A DNA stretch of 32,312 nt from Candidatus Omnitrophota bacterium (GCA_030692055.1 JAUYCY010000013.1:1-32312), one strand, 5' to 3'. Positions 13,743-21,352 are shown, numbered from the stretch's first letter. Numbers and translations are program-made. The notes: generated by a model from the letters alone, not told the origin.

Positions 13743-15755
13743 TTATTCGTCTATTTGTTCAAGGGTATCCGCACCCTCTGTGTTATTTATTTTAGGGGCG
13801 GCCGTATCTTGATTATCCTCTTTGGGCAAAGTACGCGATGTATAACGGCATGCGGGGAATTTAGAACAGCCGTAAAAAAATTGCCCACGTTTGTTTCTGC
13901 GTTCAATTAATTTACCAACTTTACATTCAGGGCAGTTTATTTCTGTAGTAATACTTTCTGCGTATCTGCATTTGGGAAAACTCGAGCAGCTCAGGAATCT
14001 GCCTTTTCGCGACCATTTAATTGCAAGAGGACTGTTACATTTCGGGCAATTTTTGTCGACAAACTCAACCTCTTTTTTTATGTTTTTTGTGGCATTGTCT
14101 ATCTGCTTTTTAAAAGTGGGGTAAAATTCTTCCAGAATCTTATTCCACTCTATTTTTCCTTCTTCTACTTCGTCCAGCCTTTCTTCCATAAGCGCAGTGA
14201 AGTCTTCATTCATAATATCGGAGAAATTATTTATCAAGAGCTGTATTACTTTTATGCCTAAATCTGTAGGGGAAAAATAGCCTTTTTCTCTGCGCATATA
14301 ATTTCGCCTAATAAGAGTATAGACCGTAGGCGCGTAGGTAGAGGGCCTGCCAATACCTTTTTCTTCTAGTAGTTTAACCAGAGAGGCGTCGTTAAAGCGT
14401 GGCGGCGGCTTTGTGGTACGCTCTGCTATTTCACAATTGAGCAATTCTATGGTTTCGCCTTTCTTTAGATCCGGCAAAAGTATTTCTTCTTCCTCGCCTT
14501 TGTCAAAAACCTTTAGGAAGCCATCAAAAATAAGCTTTTTACCTTCGGCAATAAATTCAGCTAGGTTTGATGCTACGCAGGCTTTAGTATTTTCAAAGAG
14601 CGCTTCATGCATATAGCTGGCGAGCGTTCTTTTCCATATCAATTCGTAAAGCCTTGTTTCATCCGTTGACACGAAGTCAGTGATAAAAGAAGGCTCCCTA
14701 TTGATGCTTGTCGGCCTTATCGCTTCATGGGCGAGTTGCGCGCCTTTCTTTTCTTTGTGGCGGTATTCGATTTGCGGCAGATAGTTTTTCCCAAATTGAG
14801 AGCGAACAAATTCTTTAATCTCTCCTTTAGCATGCTCTGCGATATGGAAAGAATCCGTACGCATGTAGGTTATAAGGCCGACGCTTTTTTCTTTTATTTG
14901 AGTTCCTTCGTATAATCTCTGCGCAACAAGCATTGTTTTTTGCGAAGAAAAACGCAGCTTATTAAACGCATCCTGTTGCAGCAGCGAGGTGGTTAGCGGA
15001 GAGGGCGGTTTGCGTTTAATTTCTTTTCTGATTACTTCTTTTACTGCGAAATGCTCATGTTTTATTGCTTCAATGCATTTCAATGCGCCTTCTTTATTTT
15101 CAAATATTGCCTCTTTGTTTTTATACTTAGCAAGCCGCGTTTTAAAAGTGCCAGCCGGGCATTTAAAGGCAGCTTCTATATAAAATGTTGTTTTAGGAAT
15201 AAAACTTTTTATTTCTTTTTCCCTTTCGACAATAAATTTTAGGGCGACCGATTGGACTCTTCCCGCGCTAAGCCCTCTCACTATTTTTTTCCATAAAAGA
15301 GGCGAAAGAAGGTATCCTACAATTCTATCAAGTACCCTTCGTGCGAGCTGGGAATTTATTTTATGTATATCTAACTCACCTGGATTAGCGAATGCCTCCC
15401 TCAAAGCATCTTCGGTGATTTCATGAAAAACCACCCGACAAAATTTATTGCCTACTTTCGCCAGCTGTTCCTTTATGTGCCAACCGATAGCTTCCCCTTC
15501 TCTGTCAGGGTCGGTAGCGATATAGATTATTTCTTTATCCTGCGCGCTCTTTTTTAGCGCGGCAATTACTTTTTCTTTTCCGGGAATAACCCGATAGTGT
15601 GGTAAAAACCCTTTTTTTATATCTACGGATAGTTTATTGGATGCCAAATCTACAACGTGACCCATTGAAGAGGTTACTTCGTAACCTTCGCCTAAAATTG
15701 CGTGAATTGTTTTTGCTTTAGTCGGCGATTCCACTATTACCAAGAACTTATCCAT
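13743..15755 (-). CDS. topA: DNA topoisomerase I (TopA)
   Basis: 670 residues. Type IA topoisomerase that relaxes negative supercoils through a 5'-phosphotyrosine link. The Toprim domain opens with VIVESPTKAKTI and holds the metal site TDPDREGEA (Asp82, Asp84, Glu86). SAGRVQSVAL follows. The catalytic Tyr297 is in GLITYMRTDS. KGIGRPSTYAPTV is the usual central motif. Two C4 zinc ribbons end the protein (CPKC...C...C and CPEC...C...C, about 575-645). AAGG lies just before the ATG. It is separated by only 4 bp from the dprA remnant, so its original promoter lay upstream of or within dprA and has been displaced by the recombinase insertion. Confidence 0.97.
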   Translation of the reverse strand: MDKFLVIVESPTKAKTIHAILGEGYEVTSSMGHVVDLASNKLSVDIKKGFLPHYRVIPGKEKVIAALKKSAQDKEIIYIATDPDREGEAIGWHIKEQLAKVGNKFCRVVFHEITEDALREAFANPGELDIHKINSQLARRVLDRIVGYLLSPLLWKKIVRGLSAGRVQSVALKFIVEREKEIKSFIPKTTFYIEAAFKCPAGTFKTRLAKYKNKEAIFENKEGALKCIEAIKHEHFAVKEVIRKEIKRKPPSPLTTSLLQQDAFNKLRFSSQKTMLVAQRLYEGTQIKEKSVGLITYMRTDSFHIAEHAKGEIKEFVRSQFGKNYLPQIEYRHKEKKGAQLAHEAIRPTSINREPSFITDFVSTDETRLYELIWKRTLASYMHEALFENTKACVASNLAEFIAEGKKLIFDGFLKVFDKGEEEEILLPDLKKGETIELLNCEIAERTTKPPPRFNDASLVKLLEEKGIGRPSTYAPTVYTLIRRNYMRREKGYFSPTDLGIKVIQLLINNFSDIMNEDFTALMEERLDEVEEGKIEWNKILEEFYPTFKKQIDNATKNIKKEVEFVDKNCPKCNSPLAIKWSRKGRFLSCSSFPKCRYAESITTEINCPECKVGKLIERRNKRGQFFYGCSKFPACRYTSRTLPKEDNQDTAAPKINNTEGADTLEQIDE

Positions 15756-15759
15756 TGCC

Positions 15760-16110
15760 TTACCTACACCTTATAAAACAAGACGGTTTAATTTCTTTAA
15801 TTAAACCTTTTAGTTGTAAATCCAGTAAAATTTTATTCATCAGCGATTGCGCAATCCCGCCTTTTATTATAATTTCTTCTAAATAAATACCGGCTTTATC
15901 TATCATATTAAATACTGTTTGTTCTTGAGAGTCAAGTTTTGGCGCAGTTATACTTTCTTCCTTGAATTCAAGGTTCAGCTCTTCTAAAATATCTTCTATA
16001 GAATCAACGAGCTTTGCGCCCTCTTTTATGAGAAGGTGAGTGCCTCGGCTTAACGGTGAATCAGCATTACCCGGCAGAGCAAAAACTTCTCGATTTTGAC
16101 TCAGAGCAAA
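15760..16110 (-). pseudogene. dprA: dprA (smf) 3' remnant cut by the recombinase
   Basis: DprA loads RecA on incoming single-stranded DNA during transformation. Only its C-terminal part remains: the end of the Rossmann domain, [14 protein letters not shown] and [19 protein letters not shown], then the winged-helix domain (HTH ending [10 protein letters not shown]). Homology begins at about 16110; the roughly 250 N-terminal residues with the nucleotide-binding motif are missing. The frame continues 13 codons further, to an ATG at 16149, but those read recombinase DNA in another frame. Position just before topA fits the conserved dprA-topA-xer order. I looked for the 5' half to the right, up to 32.3 kb, and did not find it. 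Confidence 0.87.
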
Positions 16111-17722
16111 CCAATTCAAACGATCCTCCTTGTGGTAATGAATTATCAAGAACCGTAATTATATCAATATCCCCATTTCTGTAAACAATAACTTTATCAA
16201 TTGCATCTCTTAGAAATTCCCGCCTTTTTTCTTTACTAAAATCATCTATACTTCCCTTGATGGCAAAGAGATTAGCCAGCTTCTGTGTTTTTACTTCACT
16301 GCTGGCTGACTGTAGTTTTAGACTATCAATTTCTGCCTGAATATTAGATTTTCTAAATTTTATCCTAGGCATCTGTTTTCTAAGATCTTCCTGAGTTAAA
16401 TCACCCATAGAAAAAGCATCCAAGAGCCTATCCTCCGCAAGGGTCAATCTCTTTAATTCTTTCTCGAGTTCTTTTAATCTAACAGGTATAGTTTCCTTTC
16501 TTCCTTGAAGCTCTTTCTGTTTGATCTCAATGGTCTCATCTAAGACTTTCTGGGGTTGTTTAATTAAATATTCGATAGCATTCCAAACCTTACGATCTAT
16601 ATCCTCTGTTTTTTTATAAGGCAAAGTGCAGTTCTTCTTAACTCTACCGTAGCACTTGTAGTAGCTGATTGTTTTCCATCTTTTTACCAAATATCCACTC
16701 TTATTTCTTAATAAATTACCGTTATCATCTCTTTTTTCATATGCCTTGAAAGTAGCCCCTTGTAACTTACTTTCACACTCCGCACAATACAATAAACCAG
16801 AAAGCAGATATTCATTCTTGGTATTTCTATTAGACCATTTAGCCCTGTTCTTTATGTTTTCCTGAGCCATTTGGAATTCATTAAAGGTTATTATTGGCTC
16901 TACAGTTTGCTTTACCCATTCTGATTCTGGGCGTTTACCAATGGTCTTACCATTTTTCTGCTCGACTTTGTTGTAATAGTAAATTCCATAATATATGGGA
17001 TTGGTAAGGATTCTCCAAACAACCCCGCCAGTCCATCTGCCTATCTTAAACCTGCATTCTTTAGTTAAATAACCTTTTCTTTGAGCAAACTCAAGTGGAG
17101 TAAGTATTCTTTTAGAGTTTAGATATTCTGCTATTGCTACAGTCCCCATATTCTCTTCATTGCAGAGCTTAAATATTGTTTTAACTACCTCGGCTTCTTC
17201 CGGAACAACAATAAGCTTTTTAGTCGTCTTATCATATTTGTAGCCGATTCTGAAATGACCACCAATATACACACCCTTGCTGACCGCCTCAAGCGCACCT
17301 CTTTTCATGCGCTTAAGCAATTTCTTTTTTTCTCTCTTAGCCAAAGCACCAAATAAATCAGAAAGAAAATCGTCCTCATCATCGGACAAATCATAGGTCT
17401 GATTTGGAGTAGCCATTTTGATTTTATTGTCTCTAAAGGTTTTCTTTATGGTAAGCCAATCAAATAAATCCTCGTCCCTTGAGAGACGTTCAAGTTCTAT
17501 TACAAGGCACACATCAAACTTTTTTTCTCTAGCGTCCCCCAAGAGTCTTAACATCTGAGGCCTATTCTCAAGAGTTTCGCCAGAACCAGCCCCCTCGTCG
17601 TAAACAGTATAATTCCAAGTCTTCAACTTAGCATGTTCGGTTAAGATTTTTAGCTGAGCAGGCAGGCTAAATTTTTCTCTCTGTTTCTCAGTAGATACTC
17701 TTATATAGATGGCGCAGTTCAT
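16067..17722 (-). CDS. Large serine recombinase (integrase)
   Basis: 551 residues: N-terminal resolvase domain with nucleophile Ser10 ([13 protein letters not shown]) and the Arg-rich active site ([14 protein letters not shown]), then a Recombinase domain (about 160-275: [35 protein letters not shown]), a zinc ribbon (CAEC...C...C, about 310-370), and a coiled coil (about 385-470). This is the architecture of phage and ICE integrases such as phiC31 or TnpX types. Roughly the last 13 residues (from 16110 down) are written in dprA sequence, and the stop codon is supplied by the target gene. The start overlaps the MerR-like gene by ATGA. It appears intact and is the best candidate for the enzyme that split dprA. 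Confidence 0.93.
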   Translation of the reverse strand: MNCAIYIRVSTEKQREKFSLPAQLKILTEHAKLKTWNYTVYDEGAGSGETLENRPQMLRLLGDAREKKFDVCLVIELERLSRDEDLFDWLTIKKTFRDNKIKMATPNQTYDLSDDEDDFLSDLFGALAKREKKKLLKRMKRGALEAVSKGVYIGGHFRIGYKYDKTTKKLIVVPEEAEVVKTIFKLCNEENMGTVAIAEYLNSKRILTPLEFAQRKGYLTKECRFKIGRWTGGVVWRILTNPIYYGIYYYNKVEQKNGKTIGKRPESEWVKQTVEPIITFNEFQMAQENIKNRAKWSNRNTKNEYLLSGLLYCAECESKLQGATFKAYEKRDDNGNLLRNKSGYLVKRWKTISYYKCYGRVKKNCTLPYKKTEDIDRKVWNAIEYLIKQPQKVLDETIEIKQKELQGRKETIPVRLKELEKELKRLTLAEDRLLDAFSMGDLTQEDLRKQMPRIKFRKSNIQAEIDSLKLQSASSEVKTQKLANLFAIKGSIDDFSKEKRREFLRDAIDKVIVYRNGDIDIITVLDNSLPQGGSFELVCSESKSRSFCSAG

Positions 17723-17922
17723 AATACTTTTTCCCTATTATATTTACCAAGCTTTTTTACTATTTTTTTTAATTTTCTCAAATCTTCCGCTGTCCAATAC
17801 CGATATCCAGATATCGGTTCTCTTCTAGCTTTTGGAATTTTACCCGTATTCTCCCAAATGTAATAAGTCTTTCTGGAAATACCCAGTACCCTTATTACCT
17901 CTGAAATTCTATAGCTTCTCAT
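17719..17922 (-). CDS. MerR-type HTH DNA-binding protein, possible recombination directionality factor
   Basis: 67 residues forming one MerR-like winged HTH: RISEVIRVLGISRKTYYIWE is the helix-turn-helix, and GYRYWTAEDLRKLKKI the wing and following helix. It overlaps the recombinase by ATGA, so the two are translationally coupled. Small HTH proteins coupled to integrases often act as excisionases or as repressors of the integrase operon; either role is inference. Upstream, TTTTAC (17952-17957) and GTAAAA (17967-17972) form an inverted repeat that could be its operator. Confidence 0.8.
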   Translation of the reverse strand: MRSYRISEVIRVLGISRKTYYIWENTGKIPKARREPISGYRYWTAEDLRKLKKIVKKLGKYNREKVL

Positions 17923-18054
17923 ATTTACTTTCTCTCATCAACTCAATAATGTTTTACCATAGTTTAGTAAAATCGCAAGAAATATATTTAAATAAGCTCT
18001 TTTACTTTAGCCCAAATTACTAATGTCTATTCTCATCATTAAGGACGTATTTTA

Positions 18055-18222
18055 TCAAGAAAAAACATTTTTTGAAAGAGGTTTGTGCGATTTGTCATCT
18101 TTTCTATCAGCAATATTTTCTCTATCAGCATTTTTTAAAATCAATGAAGCGAGCCGATCAAGCCTTCTCTTTGTCTCTTTAGTCGGCTGATAACTTGATA
18201 TGATTCTTATTGTGTTTCTCAT
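18055..18222 (-). CDS. Small basic protein of unknown function
   Basis: A 55-codon frame starting MRNTIRIISSYQPTKETKRR, then LDRLASLILKNADRENIADR and ending NVFS. I do not recognise a family. Arg/Lys content is high, the N-terminal half could be one helix, and the DNA repeat GATAGA occurs twice in the middle (ADRENIADR). No ribosome binding site is evident before the ATG. It lies between the MerR-like gene and the O-like gene on the same strand, where integrative elements often carry such small genes. Real coding is plausible but not certain. Confidence 0.4.
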   Translation of the reverse strand: MRNTIRIISSYQPTKETKRRLDRLASLILKNADRENIADRKDDKSHKPLSKNVFS

Positions 18223-18588
18223 TATTTACGCGCTAGTATTTAAAATTCTGTTTTGTATCTTTTTTATTTTTTTAATAACGAATTAGTTACTTTAAAGAAG
18301 TCCTCCAGTCTTAAAATGACAAAATGATTCTTACACAGTTTTCCCCAATAATTATTAAGGATACCCTGTCTGTCAATATAAGCTTTTTGGTAAAAATTTT
18401 GATTTCGTTATTAAATAACTTTAATGACTTATTCACAGAATTCACAGCCCTTTCTTTACTACTATTTATTTATATTTCTTTCTTTTCTTTTGTGTGTGCC
18501 AATCTCGTCACTAGTTTCGGTGCCAAGCCTGTCACCTTTGTAGTGCCTAATCTGGCACTTTGCCGGTGACAACATTGTCACCCAGATT
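18223..18588. other. Palindrome-rich non-coding control region, possible origin or operator
   Basis: No convincing gene. Visible structures: a 12-bp inverted repeat TTTAATAACGAA (18271-18282) / TTCGTTATTAAA (18404-18415); a DnaA-box match TTATTCACA (18429-18437); AGTGCC/GGCACT arms (18542-18559); the perfect 18-bp palindrome GGTGACAACATTGTCACC (18565-18582); and several loose GTGCC and GTCAC words from 18496. A second DnaA-box match TTATCCACA (18594-18602) lies just inside the O-like gene. Together with that gene this could be a replication origin or the operator of a divergent switch. Confidence 0.45.
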
Positions 18589-18918
18589 TTAAGTTATCCA
18601 CAGCCTCCAGCTGTAATAATTTTTGTTTAGACCAAAGATGTTATTATTATCTGATTTCTCTTTTAAAAGGATATTATCCATAACCAACTGTTTTATAACT
18701 CTTTTTGTATGGCGCATGCTTATTTTAGAAAGGCCTGAAATCTGCGAAAAACTAAGCCGATCTTTCTTTTTTTTCCAGCCGTAAGTTTTTCTGATGATAG
18801 TCAGCACAATTTTTAATTCAGAATTTTTAAAGGGGTAATTTAAAATTGCATCCATTAACTCATTAGCGATCTGGATGTGTCCATTTTCTACTTGCGGACT
18901 TGCTCTAAATTCATCCAT
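18589..18918 (-). CDS. Phage replication protein O N-terminal-domain protein
   Basis: 109 residues matching the N-terminal origin-binding domain of lambda O-type replication proteins: SPQVENGHIQIANELMDAIL, then ELKIVLTIIRKTYGWKKKKD and LSFSQISGLSKISMRHTKRV, a winged HTH. Full O proteins are longer (about 300 residues) and have a C-terminal DnaB-recruiting part; here only the DNA-binding part is present, so it may be a regulator or an initiator fragment. DnaA-box-like and palindromic sites lie directly downstream. The ATG is preceded by no clear ribosome binding site but by a terminator hairpin 7 nt upstream, which suggests attenuation control. Confidence 0.72.
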   Translation of the reverse strand: MDEFRASPQVENGHIQIANELMDAILNYPFKNSELKIVLTIIRKTYGWKKKKDRLSFSQISGLSKISMRHTKRVIKQLVMDNILLKEKSDNNNIFGLNKNYYSWRLWIT

Positions 18919-18922
18919 GACA

Positions 18923-18974
18923 AATAAAAAAGGGCTGGCATTTCTGAGAGTTTCCCCAGAAATACCAGCCCTTT
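18923..18974 (-). terminator. Intrinsic terminator/attenuator in the leader of the O-like gene
   Basis: Arms 18929-18946 and 18957-18974 pair over 17 of 18 positions around AAAGGGCTGG, with a 10-nt loop. Read on the minus strand the stem is followed by a run of T (18931-18926). It stands between a strong promoter (19031-19058) and the ATG at 18918, so most transcripts should end here after about 100 nt unless readthrough is allowed. Confidence 0.78.
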
Positions 18975-19030
18975 GGTTCTTCCAATAGGACTGATTACAT
19001 CACACTACGAAATTGTAACTTTCAAAGCAC

Positions 19031-19058
19031 ACTATACAATGTAATCTTAACTTGTCAA
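19031..19058 (-). promoter_or_regulatory. Sigma70 promoter of the O-like gene
   Basis: On the minus strand, TTGACA (19058-19053) and TATAGT (19036-19031) are separated by 16 bp. Transcription would start near 19024 and enter the terminator hairpin. Confidence 0.68.
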
Positions 19059-19062
19059 GCTT

Positions 19063-19123
19063 TTTTGTACAGCTTGCGATAGCAAATTAAAAATGTCCTA
19101 TTTTGTACAGCTTTTTTGTACAG
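19063..19123 (-). promoter_or_regulatory. Three CTGTACAAAA operator-like repeats
   Basis: Minus-strand copies of CTGTACAAAA at 19072-19063, 19110-19101 and 19123-19114, the first just upstream of the -35 box. Their arrangement suggests binding sites for a regulator of the promoter; TGTACA is self-complementary. Confidence 0.5.
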
Positions 19124-19186
19124 TTTTTCGTTGTTCGTTTCATTATTCGTTTAATTTTTAGCATAAAAACATAATTGGTATTCTTA

Positions 19187-19357
19187 CTAAGACCAATCTT
19201 GCCCTAGTTTTTCTCTAATCTCTTCTTTAAAGATCGTGGTATCTATGGATTTCTCCTCCTTTATTGATACCGGCAGCCCATTTTTAAAGGTTATCTTAAC
19301 GGAACCATGAAAATGTTTTCTAATTAAAGAAAGTAAATATTTATGCAATGTTTCCAT
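19187..19357 (-). CDS. Small DUF2292-like protein
   Basis: A 56-codon frame: METLHKYLLSLIRKHF, then HGSVKITFKNGLPVSI and KEEIREKLGQDWS. The middle resembles the GSVTIxxxDGxVVxI beta-hairpin of the DUF2292 family, small proteins of unknown function found widely. No strong ribosome binding site precedes the ATG. It lies alone between the O-like promoter and the riboswitch, on the strand opposite to the latter, so its promoter would sit in the AT-rich stretch 19360-19410. Confidence 0.55.
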   Translation of the reverse strand: METLHKYLLSLIRKHFHGSVKITFKNGLPVSIKEEKSIDTTIFKEEIREKLGQDWS

Positions 19358-19429
19358 ATTATTTGTTTGAATACGTTATAATTTCATATTTTATAATACA
19401 TTTATAGTGTGCGGTTTTGCTACAAAACG

Positions 19430-19458
19430 TTGTTATTTCGCACGTTATATGCTATTCT
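19430..19458 (+). promoter_or_regulatory. Probable promoter of the riboswitch transcript
   Basis: TTGTTA (19430-19435) and TATTCT (19453-19458) with 17-bp spacing. Transcription would start near 19465, just before the aptamer. An imperfect sigma54-like match TCGCACG-N4-ATGCT overlaps at 19438-19453, but it lacks one of the two -24 G bases. Confidence 0.45.
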
Positions 19459-19479
19459 TTAAGTAGAAGCCATCTAGGT

Positions 19480-19590
19480 CAAATTTAATCGAAACGGCAA
19501 ACCATTCGAAAGAATGGGACGCAAAGCTAAAGAGCCTAAGTTTCGACGTAACGCCGGAATAAGGCAGTCGAGCTGCCGAAGTTAAACTTT
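19480..19590 (+). ncRNA. Cyclic-di-GMP-I (GEMM-I) riboswitch
   Basis: The conserved GEMM-I core is present in order: GGCAAACC (19497-19504), the P2 hairpin CCATTCgaaaGAATGG with its GAAA tetraloop (19503-19517), the invariant GGGACGCAAAGC (19516-19527), a variable P3 arm with GCCTAAG, and the closing GGCAGTCGAGCTGCCGAAG (19563-19581). Outer strands AAATTTAA and TTAAACTTT form P1. The base before CAAA is G, as in c-di-GMP-binding members rather than the A seen in cGAMP-selective variants. It lies upstream of a terminator and the response regulator gene and should control it. Confidence 0.92.
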
Positions 19591-19600
19591 TTTAGTCAAG

Positions 19601-19641
19601 CCTCATTCTTTCGGGTAAACCGATTTCGAATGAGGTTTTTT
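19601..19641 (+). terminator. Riboswitch expression platform: intrinsic terminator
   Basis: CCTCATTC (19601-19608) pairs with GAATGAGG (19628-19635), with an inner TCGG/CCGA pair, followed by six T. CATTCTTTCG (19604-19613) is also exactly complementary to CGAAAGAATG in aptamer P2 (19507-19516), so P2 and terminator compete through an antiterminator. Ligand-bound aptamer would leave the terminator free to form: a predicted OFF switch. Confidence 0.82.
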
Positions 19642-19663
19642 ATTTCTCTATCAAGGAGCGCTA

Positions 19664-20239
19664 ATGAAACCAAGATACGGAATTCTCATAGTCGATGATG
19701 ATAAAGCCCTTGCCCAGGATGCTAAGGAATGTCTTGAGCATGAAACAGAGATCGATATTGAGGTAGACATCTGCCTTGACAGTTCTGAAGTGCTCTCCTG
19801 CCTGAGTAAGAAAAACAAATATTATGATGTTGTCCTCCTGGACATTAAAATGCCCAAATTAAGCGGTGTTGAGGTCCTTCAACTTGTAAAAAAGAAATTT
19901 CCTGATATTCATGTAATTATTATTTCAGCTTACTTGGATGAATATAACCGCGATGAGCTCATCCGCTTAGGCGCTTATGCTGTGTTTGAAAAACCATGCG
20001 ATTATCATAAGGTGAAAGAATATATCAAACGCGCAATTGATGATATTGAGATAACCACCTTAAGGATAAAAGGACTTGATTTAAGAAAGGCCCTATATCA
20101 GGTTGCCAAAGAACTTATCTTTAAGGCCTTAAGGCGAAACAATTGGCATCTAGAAAAAACATCAGAGAATCTCAATATCACCCGTTGGTGCTTAGACCGC
20201 TGGATGAAAAAACTCTATATCAAAAGAACTGGTCTTTAA
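19664..20239 (+). CDS. Response regulator: receiver plus Fis-type HTH
   Basis: 191 residues. Receiver domain 1-125: acidic pair in LIVDDDKALAQ, phospho-acceptor Asp in VVLLDIKMPKLSGVEVL, Ser in IIISAYLDEY and Lys in VFEKPCDY. Residues about 145-190 form a Fis/HTH_8 DNA-binding domain (FKALRRNNWHLEKTSENLNI, then TRWCLDRWMKKLYI). The AAA+ domain of NtrC-type regulators is absent, as in RegA/ActR proteins, so it should bind DNA without directly activating sigma54. AGGAG stands 7 nt before the ATG. Expression is under the c-di-GMP riboswitch. The cognate kinase is probably the histidine kinase at 22115-24196. Confidence 0.9.
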   Translation: MKPRYGILIVDDDKALAQDAKECLEHETEIDIEVDICLDSSEVLSCLSKKNKYYDVVLLDIKMPKLSGVEVLQLVKKKFPDIHVIIISAYLDEYNRDELIRLGAYAVFEKPCDYHKVKEYIKRAIDDIEITTLRIKGLDLRKALYQVAKELIFKALRRNNWHLEKTSENLNITRWCLDRWMKKLYIKRTGL

Positions 20240-20461
20240 AAGCTATGGATATTATAACATGGGTTTTTATTTTAACCTGACTTAGGCAAAATCAGCTAAA
20301 AATGCCTATGTGTGATAACGCTACAAAGAAAACGCTTTCTGAGCGAAGTCGCTCATTGCCTGTGTTAACAAGATTAAATGATGTAGCAGTTTCGCACATT
20401 AAATTTTTTTAAAAAAAATTAAAATTTCTCTTGACAGGTTTTTAAAAGTGGGGGGTAAATT

Positions 20462-20746
20462 ATGGAAGAATACAGCTTTAACAATATAGAATTAAACGAT
20501 GATGATAAAAGGATTTTTGGGGAGATAGAAAGGCTTATTAAGGCTAATACTATGAGTGAGGCAATAAGGTGCATTAATCATGCCATAAATGGCTATCTTC
20601 ACAAGGCCCTATTAGCAGTAGAAAATCTTCAGAACGCCATACTTGATACTCCGGAAAAGCAAAAAGAAGCCTTTATCAAAATTATTCAGAACTCTCTTAA
20701 GGCATCATTGGTGGCCAAAGAATTAAGAAAATTCTACCATCTATAA
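20462..20746 (+). CDS. Small helical protein, possible phosphotransfer or DHp-like fragment
   Basis: 94 residues, predicted all helical. RCINHAINGYLHKALLAVEN resembles a histidine kinase H-box (His, then Asn/Pro position, then hydrophobic helix), and the second half could be the partner helix of a two-helix dimerisation hairpin. No catalytic ATPase domain follows. GGGGGG lies 5-6 nt before the ATG. It stands alone on the plus strand after the response regulator. Assignment as a phosphotransfer protein is inference from the motif and from the surrounding two-component genes; I recognise no named family. Confidence 0.6.
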   Translation: MEEYSFNNIELNDDDKRIFGEIERLIKANTMSEAIRCINHAINGYLHKALLAVENLQNAILDTPEKQKEAFIKIIQNSLKASLVAKELRKFYHL

Positions 20747-20849
20747 CTACTAGCCCTATCCTAAATACCTCTCCGTGCAAATATTAGTTATAACTATATC
20801 TCTGAATTGGTACTTGGCCAATAACCTCAAAATAATCAGATTGATTCGC

Positions 20850-21200
20850 TTAGAAACTTTCTATAACCTTCATTAGCTCTTGTGGCATTATCGGTTTAAT
20901 CAGATAACCCATGGCACCAATGGATTCCGGTGGATTTCTATCAGCAAAGATTTGGTCGCCGGTAAGGAAATATACCTTAACAAGCGGGTTAATCTCTTTT
21001 AACTTTTTTAGCACTTCTGTTCCGTCCATCATTGGTAAATGCAAATCCAAAAGCACGCCGTCAGGTTTATTTTCTTCGTAAAGTTTTATTCCTTCTTGAC
21101 CTCTCATGGCAGTTAGGGCTTTTATACCTCTTCTTTCAATCAGTCTAGCAAGAGGGATAAGTGCCTCTTGCTCATTTTCAATAATTAAAACCGTCTTCAT
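20850..21200 (-). CDS. Stand-alone receiver (CheY-like response regulator)
   Basis: 116 residues, one receiver domain. The acidic pocket reads LIIENEQEA (Glu/Glu instead of the usual Asp pair), the phospho-acceptor Asp is in GVLLDLHLPMMDGTEVL, Thr in YFLTGD and Lys in GYLIKPIMP. No output domain. The ATG overlaps the stop of the kinase C-terminal fragment (ATGA), so the pair once formed, or still forms, a coupled unit. It is the last gene of the minus-strand signalling run. Confidence 0.88.
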   Translation of the reverse strand: MKTVLIIENEQEALIPLARLIERRGIKALTAMRGQEGIKLYEENKPDGVLLDLHLPMMDGTEVLKKLKEINPLVKVYFLTGDQIFADRNPPESIGAMGYLIKPIMPQELMKVIESF

Positions 21201-21331
21201 AACTTTGCACCCTTATTAGGTAACTCAATGCTGAAAGTAACACCTTGCAAATATTTAGACTCAAGCCAGATCTCCGACCCCCCCCTATGCGTACAACTAA
21301 GAGGCATCAAACATTGATTAAAAAATCTGTC
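21197..21331 (-). pseudogene. C-terminal remnant of a histidine kinase ATPase domain
   Basis: A 44-codon open frame ending GGSEIWLESKYLQGVTFSIE and LPNKGAKL, which matches the end of HATPase_c domains (GGxIWVES...GxTFxFxLP). The G1/G2 boxes are gone; upstream is a stop codon. A run of eight G lies just before the conserved part, a likely frameshift site. An internal ATG at 21307 would give a 36-residue peptide. It follows the DHp-like gene and overlaps the receiver gene by ATGA. Confidence 0.72.
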
Positions 21332-21352
21332 TTAAAAATACCCCTAACCCGT

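Noticed and set aside
18324..18569. Plus-strand 81-codon frame rich in hydrophobic residues
   Set aside because: Low-complexity composition from AT-rich DNA, runs through palindromes and DnaA-box-like sites, and has no ribosome site; treated as non-coding.
19438..19453. Second sigma54 promoter upstream of the riboswitch
   Set aside because: TCGCACG-N4-ATGCT lacks one -24 G and a -12 T; a sigma70 promoter with 17-bp spacing explains the region as well.
20432..20437. TTGACA as promoter of the 94-residue gene
   Set aside because: Correct spacing would put the -10 box on the start codon and ribosome site; probably chance.
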